From: Gemmatimonadota bacterium | GTDB taxonomy: Bacteria > Orphanbacterota > Orphanbacteria > Orphanbacterales > Orphanbacteraceae | Reading direction: 5' to 3' | Assembly (NCBI GenBank): GCA_013002425.1 | Contig: JABDJQ010000456.1 | Location: 1 to 8,501 of the forward strand | DNA: 8,501 bases | In this document: piece by piece, positions 1 to 5,958 of the stretch | Layout: every line of letters begins with the position of its first letter | Numbering within the stretch: position 1 is the stretch's first letter | Program-made: the position numbers and the translations under genes | The notes under the pieces: generated by a model | The model's input: only the letters and a program-made list of their open reading frames with translations | Told to the model about the DNA's origin: nothing | The model's database searches: none

Positions 1-875
1 ACGAAAACGTGATCGGACTTCTCTATTCCGACAACAGAAGCGTGCTTCCGTTCAAGGAAGACGACCTCAAGCTGCTCACGCTGATCGGGCATTTCGCGGC
101 GATCAAAATTCGCGAAACGATCATGACGGAAGAAGTGGCGCGTCAGAAGAAGCTCGAAGAAGAAATGCGCCTCGCGGCGGAGATTCAGCAGAACCTGCTC
201 CCCAAGCAGAAAATGGAGTCGAGCGCGGTCACGGTGTACGGCGAGAACATTCCGTCGTTCGAAGTGGGCGGCGATTACTTCGACTACTTTCCGCAGAGGG
301 ACGGACAGGTGTGGGCGGCGCTCGGAGACGTTTCCGGCAAAGGGCTTTCGGCCGCGATGCTGATGTCGAACCTGCATGCGATGCTGCGCGCGCACGTCGA
401 GGCGTCACCGCGTCTCGCGGACCTCACGGCGCGGCTGAACGATTCCGTGTTCCGCACGACGCACGGCGAACGGTTCATTACGCTCTTCCTGGCGCGCTTC
501 GATCCGGCCACGGGCGAGGGGGCATACGTGAACGCCGGGCACAACCCGCCGTTTCTGCTGCGGAAGGACGGTTCGATCGACACGCTCGAAGAGGGCGGGC
601 TCTTCCTCGGCTCGTTCCCGGAATGCACGTACGACAGAGGAACGTTCACGCTCGGCGAGGGCGAAACGCTTCTCCTCTACAGCGACGGGATTACGGAGGG
701 GGCCGACGAATCGGGCGAAATGTTCGGTGAAGACCGCCTTGCGGCTTTTCTGCGCGCCCACGCCGGCGAGGAGCCGGACGTCTTCGTACCGAAGCTCCTC
801 GACACCGTGTTCGCTTTCTGCGAAAACCGCGACCCGGGCGACGACGCGACCGTGCTCGTGCTCAAACGCCGCTGA
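1..875 (+). CDS. GAF/PP2C-type (RsbU/SpoIIE family) serine phosphatase, 5'-truncated
   Basis: The gene enters from the left edge, with its first complete codon at base 3. The GTG at base 9 is an internal valine, not a start. Counting from that GTG as 1, residues 1-38 look like the last strand and helix of a GAF-type sensor domain (VIGLLYSDN, then LLTLIGHFAAIKI). Residues 39-67 are the charged helical linker typical of this family, ending in AAEIQQNLLP. The PP2C/SpoIIE catalytic domain follows to the end. Its metal-binding acidic motifs are intact: GGDYFD (87-92), GDVSGKG (106-112), NAGHNPP (175-181), YSDGITEG (224-231) and GDDATVLVL (277-285). The family dephosphorylates serine or threonine residues, often on anti-sigma-factor antagonists in partner-switching pathways. 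The partner is not visible here. The cut-off N-terminus probably holds the rest of the sensor domain. It converges on the gene at 890-1435. Confidence 0.93.
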   Translation, partial: ENVIGLLYSDNRSVLPFKEDDLKLLTLIGHFAAIKIRETIMTEEVARQKKLEEEMRLAAEIQQNLLPKQKMESSAVTVYGENIPSFEVGGDYFDYFPQRDGQVWAALGDVSGKGLSAAMLMSNLHAMLRAHVEASPRLADLTARLNDSVFRTTHGERFITLFLARFDPATGEGAYVNAGHNPPFLLRKDGSIDTLEEGGLFLGSFPECTYDRGTFTLGEGETLLLYSDGITEGADESGEMFGEDRLAAFLRAHAGEEPDVFVPKLLDTVFAFCENRDPGDDATVLVLKRR

Positions 876-883
876 CCAATCGT

Positions 884-912
884 CGCCGATCAGTCGCGGC
901 TGATCATCGGCG
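884..912. terminator. Possible bidirectional hairpin between convergent genes
   Basis: CGCCGAT (884-890) is the exact inverse complement of ATCGGCG (906-912). CAG (891-893) can also pair with CTG (900-902), leaving a 3-base bulge and a 6-base loop; GATCAG/CTGATC (888-893/900-905) is an alternative pairing. It lies between the two convergent stop codons and overlaps the last codons of the minus-strand gene. No clear T-run follows on either strand, so a terminator role is inferred from position and symmetry only. Confidence 0.3.
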
Positions 913-1435
913 GATCGCTCGGCGGCGACATGCCCAGCTTCTCCATCACGATCCGGTTCAGCACGTCCATTTCCTTGTAGCGCGCAAAAATCACGCGGCA
1001 CCGTTCCTGCATGCGCGTCCTGAGATACGTGGACGCCTGCACGCTGCTCGTCGCGCCCGTTTCGTCGATCCAGGCGCGAAGCGCGCCGGCCGACTCGTTC
1101 ACTTCGAGTGTCAGCAAGCGAATCTCTTCGAGGTGCTGGCTCACGAGCTTCTGCTCTTCGGGATCCTGAATCGTCTCGATCCAGATCACGCGTTCGTGGA
1201 TCTGGCCCGCGAGCGCCTCCATCGCGTCGGCGTTCTCCTTCGCGAGGCGAAGGTTGAGCCCCGGCGAGCCGGACGCCTGAAACAGGATCGCGGCGTGACT
1301 GGCGCCCGCCGCCGTGCGAACGCCGATCAGATGATGATAGTGAGCGCGGCCCGGAGGGGGCGCGGCGTCGGCCGTGAAGGCCGTGAGAAGAAGGGCGCAC
1401 ACTGCGCCCGCATAGATCGTCGCAATTCGGTTCAT
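890..1435 (-). CDS. Secreted, mostly helical protein of unknown function
   Basis: This is a 181-residue protein that I do not recognise. The start at 1435 is chosen because GGAGGA lies 4 bases upstream and a signal peptide begins exactly there. The reading frame stays open back to 1639, but that extension would translate the Shine-Dalgarno itself and run into the neighbouring gene. Residues 1-24 are a classical Sec signal peptide: MNRI, a hydrophobic core, then a TADA|A cleavage site after residue 24. The mature protein opens with a Pro-rich stretch and a His cluster (HYHH, 32-35). Residues from about 60 onward are charged and helical, rich in Glu, Arg and Leu (for example EEIRLLTLEVNES). No transmembrane segment follows the signal peptide, so a periplasmic or exported location is likely. 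It may form a helical bundle, but I see no catalytic motif. It is divergent from the operon starting at 1560 and convergent with the phosphatase gene. Confidence 0.8.
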   Translation of the reverse strand: MNRIATIYAGAVCALLLTAFTADAAPPPGRAHYHHLIGVRTAAGASHAAILFQASGSPGLNLRLAKENADAMEALAGQIHERVIWIETIQDPEEQKLVSQHLEEIRLLTLEVNESAGALRAWIDETGATSSVQASTYLRTRMQERCRVIFARYKEMDVLNRIVMEKLGMSPPSDPPMISRD

Positions 1436-1559
1436 CGGTTCCTCCAGCTGGGGGCGCGGTATCGCACCGTTCCCGTCCCTTCCCTGCTTATCGACAGCAT
1501 AGCGCGAAAATAAGGTCTCTCGTTCGAAAACTGATGGGGCTCCCCCTGAGACGCGCCAT
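1436..1559. other. Divergent intergenic region
   Basis: These 124 bases separate the minus-strand secreted-protein gene from the plus-strand operon and should hold both promoters. I looked for -35/-10 pairs on both strands and found no convincing match, only scattered AT-rich stretches such as GAAAATAAGG (1506-1515). A short G4/C4 element (GGGGCTCCCC, near 1536-1545) has a 2-base centre too tight for a simple hairpin. Confidence 0.6.
1440..1445 (-). promoter_or_regulatory. Ribosome binding site fixing the start at 1435
   Basis: Read on the minus strand the sequence is GGAGGA-ACCG-ATG. This is a near-perfect Shine-Dalgarno, and it selects the internal ATG at 1435 over the more distal in-frame start at 1639. 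Confidence 0.75.
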
Positions 1560-3137
1560 ATGGCACAATACAGGCGTTTTCCGGCGCCCGAAAAGACAAT
1601 CGGCGCGAGAAAAAGGAGCCAGGCGATCGACGCGAACAAATGGAACAGATGGCTTCTGCCGATTGCGGCCGTCCTGGCCTTTTCGATCTACCATGACGTC
1701 CTTTCGTACAGCCACCTCGGGCACGACTCCTATCCGATCATCAAGAGCGCGCGCGTCGAATCGTTCGGCGATTTCCTCGGCACGTTTTCCGAACGGCTCA
1801 TGGACGGCTACTACGATCACAAGGGGCACTTTTACCGCCCGCTGCTGAACGCTTCGTTCGCGCTCGACTACGCCGTCTGGAAGCTGAATCCGTTCGGGTA
1901 TCATCTGACCGATCTGCTGCTTCTGCTGATCGCGGCCGTGCTCGCCGGGTCGCTCTTCGCGCGCGCGCCGGACCCGCTCGTGCGCGCGGGCGCGCTCGTT
2001 GCGGTCGTGTTCTTCCTCTTTCATCCGGTGCATCTGAACGTGGTTCCCGTGGCCCCGCGGCGCGCGGACATGATCGCGCTCGTCTTCATGCTCGCGGCGC
2101 TCCTCGCGACCCGGCTCGAGGGAAAGCGCGGGATCGTTCTCCCCGCGCTCTTCACGCTGCTCGCGGCGGCCGGCAAGGAAACGGGGGCGATTACGCCCGT
2201 CCTGCTCGCCGCCTGGATCCGGGCGGAAAACCGCGGTCCCGGAACGGTCGCGCGCGCGCTGCGAACCGCGGGCCTCGCGATCGTGTTCGCGGCGCCGTAT
2301 TTCATCGTGCGGGCGCTCGTCGTCGGCGGCGCGGGCGGGCACGCGGAAGTGTCGATCGCCGCGGTGATCGAGAACGCGCTTCGCATCTTCCCCGAAATGC
2401 AGCGCGGCACGTTCTATCCGTATCCGTTTCTCGGAACGCTCGTCGTTCCCTGGATGGCGCGCATCGCGATCATCGTATTCGTCGCGGCCGGCATGATCGC
2501 GTTCGCCGTGCGCGACCCGCTGCTCCGGCGCTACTTCGCCGCGTGCACGCTCTGGTTCTTCGCCGCCTGGGGCATTCACGCGTTCAGCGGTTCGATCTCG
2601 CCGTGGTACGCGCTGCACACGATCGCGCCGTTCACACTCGTCTTCGCGCTTCTGACGATCGCGGCCGTGCGCGTGGCGCTGGGGCGGGGTGACGGGCACG
2701 CGCGTGACAACGCGTCCGCGCGTGACAACGCGTCCGCGCGTGACAACGCGCTCGTTCGCGGACTCGCGGGCCTCTTCGCAGCGGGTCTGATCGTGCTCTT
2801 CGTCTGTTACGCGAAAAGCGCCGAGCCGTTCGCCCGCCATCCGCAGTGGCCGTTCGTAAGCGAACGCACGCACCAGTTTCTGGCGGACCTCGACGAACAG
2901 ATGGCGCGCGCGAATCCGGGCGACACGTTCACCGTGTACGGGCTTCCGTACGGCGCGCCGCGGCAGCCGGGCACGCCGATTTTCGTCGCGGCGGGCCTCA
3001 GCGATTACACGGTGCAGGCGTACGTCGACATGCTGTATCCTGAACGAAAGGTGCGCGCCACGTTCCTTCGGCCCGGGGTGCCGGCGGCGGCCTCCGACGA
3101 AGTACTGATCCTCCTGCGAGTCGAGCAGAAACCGTGA
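1560..3137 (+). CDS. GT-C-like membrane glycosyltransferase (PMT/TMTC-like)
   Basis: The product is a 525-residue integral membrane protein with about 10 hydrophobic segments: one near residues 31-50, a run from about 117 to 255, and others near 300-318, 325-340, 349-375 and 400-418. It resembles GT-C polytopic glycosyltransferases of the PMT/TMTC type. An acidic loop follows TM1 (GHDSYPII, 54-61). After it come FYRPLLNASFALDYAVWKLN (91-110) with FGYHLTDLL (112-120), FHPVHLNVV (154-162), RRADMIALVF (167-176) and GKETGAITPVLL (205-216), all at the expected spacing. Such enzymes transfer a sugar from a polyprenyl-phosphate donor on the outer face of the membrane. Residues 420-525 form a soluble C-terminal domain. 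An ARDNAS tandem repeat sits in the loop at 381-398. The ATG at 1560 has only a weak GAG upstream, but no better in-frame start exists. The stop overlaps the next start. Donor and acceptor are unknown. Confidence 0.82.
   Translation: MAQYRRFPAPEKTIGARKRSQAIDANKWNRWLLPIAAVLAFSIYHDVLSYSHLGHDSYPIIKSARVESFGDFLGTFSERLMDGYYDHKGHFYRPLLNASFALDYAVWKLNPFGYHLTDLLLLLIAAVLAGSLFARAPDPLVRAGALVAVVFFLFHPVHLNVVPVAPRRADMIALVFMLAALLATRLEGKRGIVLPALFTLLAAAGKETGAITPVLLAAWIRAENRGPGTVARALRTAGLAIVFAAPYFIVRALVVGGAGGHAEVSIAAVIENALRIFPEMQRGTFYPYPFLGTLVVPWMARIAIIVFVAAGMIAFAVRDPLLRRYFAACTLWFFAAWGIHAFSGSISPWYALHTIAPFTLVFALLTIAAVRVALGRGDGHARDNASARDNASARDNALVRGLAGLFAAGLIVLFVCYAKSAEPFARHPQWPFVSERTHQFLADLDEQMARANPGDTFTVYGLPYGAPRQPGTPIFVAAGLSDYTVQAYVDMLYPERKVRATFLRPGVPAAASDEVLILLRVEQKP
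2700..2753 (+). repeat. Three in-frame 18-bp tandem repeats (ARDNAS)3
   Basis: The unit GCGCGTGACAACGCGTCC occurs at 2700-2717 and 2718-2735 without a mismatch. A third copy at 2736-2753 differs only in its last bases (CTC-ending instead of TCC-ending). It is codon-aligned and encodes ARDNAS-ARDNAS-ARDNAL, residues 381-398 of the membrane glycosyltransferase, between the hydrophobic segments at about 349-375 and 400-418. Because the unit is 18 bp, gain or loss of copies would change loop length without a frameshift. Confidence 0.95.
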
Positions 3138-4801
3138 ACATTCGCGTCGTGATATTCCTGATGGTCGTACTGGCGGGCGCGTTTCTCGGGCAGTTCATCG
3201 CCGGAACGCGCCCCGCACAGACTCCGCGCATCGACCCGACCGTTCTCGAAACCATGGCGCCTTACATGCTGCAGCCGATCGACCGCGAGAAACATCGCGT
3301 GCTCGTGGTCGGCTGGGACGGCGCCTCGTTCGAGTTCCTCGATCCCCTGCTTCGCACCGGACGCATGCCGCATCTCGAATCGATTCTGCGCCGCGGAGTC
3401 TCCGCGAATCTCGCCTCCACGATCATCCCGATCTCTTCCGCGGCCTGGACGACGGCGACCACGGGGAAGTGGCCGGCAAAGACCGACGTGTTTTCGTTCT
3501 TCAAGGGCGTGCCGGACTCGTATGAAATCGAGGTCATCAGTTCGCTTCAGAAGAAGGCGCCGTCCCTCTGGCGCATCCTGAATCACCACGAAAAACGGTG
3601 CGTCGTGTTCGGCGTTCCGGTCACGTATCCGCCCGAGCCGGTGAAAGACATTCTCGTGGCCGGCATGCTTTCGCCGGAGAACGCCGACTACACGTGGCCG
3701 CCCGAACTCGCCGACGCGCTCCGCTCGCTCGACTTCCTGCCGGACCTCGGCATCTGGCGCGAGCAGCGCATCCTGACGCGCGACCTGCTCTACGGTCAGC
3801 TCGAAATCAAACGCCATGTCGTGAACGCCCTTCTCGCGGGCAACGACTGGGATCTCGGTTTCGTCGTTTTCAAGAGCCTCGACGTGCTGAAGCACAGGGG
3901 TGTCGCGACGCCCGAAGAGCGCGCGCGCATCGACGAACTGTACATCTATCTCGACGGAGCGCTCGGCGGACTGCTCGCACTCGCGGGAAAGAACTGCGAC
4001 GTGATCGTTCTCTCGGATCACGGATTCACGGCCTATCAGAACAAGATCTTTCTGAACGGATGGTTGAGCGAGAAAGGCTTCACGAAACTGAACGAAGAAC
4101 GGATGCAGGAGCGCGAAGCTTTCGACGATCCGATCGCGGAGCGAAGAGCCAGCGAGCACATGACGGAGATATCGCTGCTCGAGCTGGACCGAACGATCGC
4201 GTTCGCGGGACCGTGCGAAGGAAATTTCGGATCCATACAATTGAATCAGAAAGGTCGCGAACCGAACGGCATCGTCGATCCCTCGAATCGCGAAGCCGTG
4301 ATCGATCGCATTCTCGACTCGCTCTCGGCCGCCCCCGTCTATCCGGGCGGTCCGCCGCTCGTGAAGCGCGCCATGCGCGCGACGGATCTCTATCGCGGCC
4401 CGTTCGAAAGCAACCTTCCCGACATTCTTTTCGAAGTGCACGACTCGATTTTCGTGGAAGCGACGGCCGGGATTCCGTCGATCGTCAAGCTGCATACGCC
4501 GCTTTCCGATCACACGCTCGACGGGTTCTTCGCCGCGGCGGGGCCTTCGTTCCGTTACGACCGCGAGCGGGGGGAGGCGTCCATCGTCGACATCACGCCG
4601 ACCCTCCTGCACCTGCTCGATCTCCCCGTGTACGACGACATGGACGGCGCGCCCCGGACCGACCGGCTCACGATCGATCGCGCGGTACGCAAGGAGACCG
4701 AACCGGAAGCGCTGCATGCCCCCGCGGCGAACGTCGTGTACTCCGAAGAAGAACTGAAAGAGCTGAAAGCGCGGCTCCGTTCCATGGCGTACACGCGCTA
4801 G
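3134..4801 (+). CDS. AlkP-superfamily type I phosphodiesterase/phosphohydrolase, membrane-anchored
   Basis: The product has 555 residues and starts at a GTG overlapping the previous stop (GTGA, 3134-3137), which suggests translational coupling. Residues 5-24 are a hydrophobic signal-anchor without an obvious cleavage site, so the enzyme probably sits outside the cytoplasm, tethered to the membrane. The fold matches the alkaline-phosphatase superfamily, type I phosphodiesterase branch. Visible motifs are VVGWDG with metal ligand D62; the nucleophile segment PISSAAWTTATTG, where S101 (or S102) takes the place of the usual Thr; FKSLDVLKH (D250, H254); LSDHGF (D295, H296); and SDHTLDGFF (H460). 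The full metal set therefore appears present. The HG that usually follows the nucleophile block is TD here (117-118). The C-terminal SEEELKELKARLRSMAY echoes the tail of many related AlkP-family proteins. It could hydrolyse or transfer a phosphoester on a surface lipid or glycan; the substrate cannot be read. Confidence 0.87.
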   Translation: MNIRVVIFLMVVLAGAFLGQFIAGTRPAQTPRIDPTVLETMAPYMLQPIDREKHRVLVVGWDGASFEFLDPLLRTGRMPHLESILRRGVSANLASTIIPISSAAWTTATTGKWPAKTDVFSFFKGVPDSYEIEVISSLQKKAPSLWRILNHHEKRCVVFGVPVTYPPEPVKDILVAGMLSPENADYTWPPELADALRSLDFLPDLGIWREQRILTRDLLYGQLEIKRHVVNALLAGNDWDLGFVVFKSLDVLKHRGVATPEERARIDELYIYLDGALGGLLALAGKNCDVIVLSDHGFTAYQNKIFLNGWLSEKGFTKLNEERMQEREAFDDPIAERRASEHMTEISLLELDRTIAFAGPCEGNFGSIQLNQKGREPNGIVDPSNREAVIDRILDSLSAAPVYPGGPPLVKRAMRATDLYRGPFESNLPDILFEVHDSIFVEATAGIPSIVKLHTPLSDHTLDGFFAAAGPSFRYDRERGEASIVDITPTLLHLLDLPVYDDMDGAPRTDRLTIDRAVRKETEPEALHAPAANVVYSEEELKELKARLRSMAYTR

Positions 4802-5827
4802 ATGAATACCGCGATCAGAGCGGCGGGATTCGCCGTCTATACCGGACTCGCCGTCGTTCTTCTGATGGAGATCTTTCTGCGCGTGTTCGACCCCGTGGGA
4901 ATCGCGTACTACTTCGAAACCGACCGCTACTTTCGCGCGATGCAGCCGAACGACGCGTTCGCGTACATTCACGCCGCGAACGATACGAGCACCTACCAGG
5001 GCGTGCGCGTCGTCACGAACGGCGAAGGTCTCCGCTCACCCGCGATCGAGCGTCCGAAGCCCGCGGGTCGGCGGCGCATTCTGCTGCTCGGCGATTCGCT
5101 CGTATTCGGATGGGGCGCGCCGCAGGACTCGCTCTTCGCGGCTCATCTGCAGCGCGCGTTTTCCGCTCGTGGCGAAGACGTCGAAATCATCGCGGCGGGT
5201 ACGGGTTCATGGAACACGCGCACCGAGTTCGAGTACCTGCAGGCGCGCGGACTCGCGCTCGAACCCGACTTCGTCGGTCTCGTCATTCTGCCGAACGACG
5301 TGATGCCCAAACGCACGGGCGCGACCACGGTGCCGCGCGACTCGCTGCTCGCGCAGAACCGACGGACGGGCCCCACACATCCGCGCTGGTGGAAGAGTCT
5401 GGTGCGCGTCTCGCACGTCGCCGCTACCGTGCAGCACATCGCGCTGCAGCCTGACACGCGCGAGACGCTCGCCGCCCACTACGACGAAAATGCCCCTTCG
5501 TGGCGTGACGCGAAGTCCGCCCTCGCGCAGATGGCGGCGCTCACGAAACAAGCCGGCGTGCCGCTGCTCGCGTTTCTCTACATGACGGATGACGATTCGC
5601 GCTATCAGGCCGTCTTTCGCGAACGCTACGAGTCCGCCCTTCGCGCGCTTCAAATTCCCTTCGCCGTTCTGCATCGATCCGAAACGCCGGACACCCGGAA
5701 TTCGTACGTCGACCGTCACCCGAACGCGCGCGGACATCGCGCCCTTTTCGACCAGATTGATCCCCATTTGCGCGAATTCATCCATGCTCCGCGCACCGCT
5801 CAAGACTCCCTCGAACGAGTCCGATAA
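4802..5827 (+). CDS. SGNH/GDSL-family hydrolase, membrane-anchored
   Basis: The product has 341 residues. Its ATG follows the preceding TAG with no gap (TAGATG), so translation is probably coupled; I see no clear Shine-Dalgarno. Residues 8-28 form an N-terminal membrane anchor. The TNGEGLRSP element (72-80) is the usual lead-in to this SGNH subgroup. Block I is ILLLGDSLVFGWG with nucleophile S99. Block II is AGTGSWNT, with G135 likely in the oxyanion hole. Block III is ILPNDV (N165, D166). Block V is YVDRHPNARGH with D304 and H306, the Asp-x-His form seen in esterase/acyltransferase-like relatives. The full catalytic set is therefore present. Such enzymes remove or transfer acyl groups (often acetyl) on sugars or lipids outside the cytoplasm. 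Its position, last after a glycosyltransferase and a phosphoesterase, fits acyl editing of the same envelope product, but this is inference. Confidence 0.88.
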   Translation: MNTAIRAAGFAVYTGLAVVLLMEIFLRVFDPVGIAYYFETDRYFRAMQPNDAFAYIHAANDTSTYQGVRVVTNGEGLRSPAIERPKPAGRRRILLLGDSLVFGWGAPQDSLFAAHLQRAFSARGEDVEIIAAGTGSWNTRTEFEYLQARGLALEPDFVGLVILPNDVMPKRTGATTVPRDSLLAQNRRTGPTHPRWWKSLVRVSHVAATVQHIALQPDTRETLAAHYDENAPSWRDAKSALAQMAALTKQAGVPLLAFLYMTDDDSRYQAVFRERYESALRALQIPFAVLHRSETPDTRNSYVDRHPNARGHRALFDQIDPHLREFIHAPRTAQDSLERVR

Positions 5828-5851
5828 CAGTAACGAGACAGGCAGATGTCG

Positions 5852-5900
5852 GGTGTGGGGGTTTTCGTTTGTCGTCCCCATTGTTCTAAACCTCCACCCC
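5852..5900 (+). terminator. Hairpin ending the three-gene operon
   Basis: GGTGTGGGGGTTT (5852-5864) pairs with AAACCTCCACCCC (5888-5900) over 13 positions: 11 Watson-Crick pairs, one G-U and one mismatch, with a 23-base loop. It begins 24 bases after the operon's last stop. A pyrimidine/T-rich stretch (CTTCTTGTTGTTT) follows at about 5910-5922, slightly displaced from the stem. This resembles an intrinsic terminator with a poor U-tract. A competing smaller stem, TGGGG (5856-5860) with CCCCA (5876-5880), uses part of the same left arm. Confidence 0.45.
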
Positions 5901-5922
5901 GCATCCGCCTTCTTGTTGTTTC

Positions 5923-5954
5923 CGTGAATGCTTCACGAACACCGTTTCACGAAC
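5923..5954 (+). repeat. Palindrome plus direct repeat in front of the HDOD-like gene (possible operator or RBS switch)
   Basis: CGTGAA-TGC-TTCACG (5923-5937) is a perfect 6-3-6 inverted repeat. Its right half is part of TTCACGAAC (5932-5940), which recurs exactly at 5946-5954, 14 bases further on. The second copy ends directly against the GAGG ribosome binding site (5955-5958). The arrangement fits either an operator with a third half-site or an RNA hairpin able to swap partners near the start codon. Confidence 0.45.
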
Positions 5955-5958
5955 GAGG
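5955..5958 (+). promoter_or_regulatory. GAGG ribosome binding site with ambiguous start
   Basis: GAGG touches the ATG at 5959 (zero spacing) but lies 6 bases before an in-frame TTG at 5965. The TTG is therefore better spaced, whereas the ATG is the more usual initiation codon. Confidence 0.4.

Noticed and set aside
405..1400. A 331-codon minus-strand open frame
   Set aside because: It overlaps the PP2C phosphatase antisense and the secreted-protein gene in a different frame. The translation is Arg-rich and lacks motifs.
1436..1639. N-terminal extension of the secreted-protein gene to a start at 1639
   Set aside because: It would translate the Shine-Dalgarno, bury the signal peptide and overlap the divergent operon's first gene.
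2700..2753. CRISPR-like array
   Set aside because: The 18-bp units are directly contiguous without spacers and are codon-aligned within a membrane-protein gene.
1488..2873. A 461-codon minus-strand open frame
   Set aside because: It is antisense to the membrane glycosyltransferase and gives a charged, low-complexity translation with no recognisable motif.
3005..4972. A 655-codon open frame on the minus strand
   Set aside because: It runs antisense across three coding sequences that have clear family motifs. Its translation is Arg/Glu/Asp-rich without domain patterns, as expected for the shadow of GC-rich codons.
3598..5454. A 618-codon plus-strand open frame
   Set aside because: It crosses the junction of the phosphodiesterase and SGNH genes in another frame and is an arginine-rich shadow of both.
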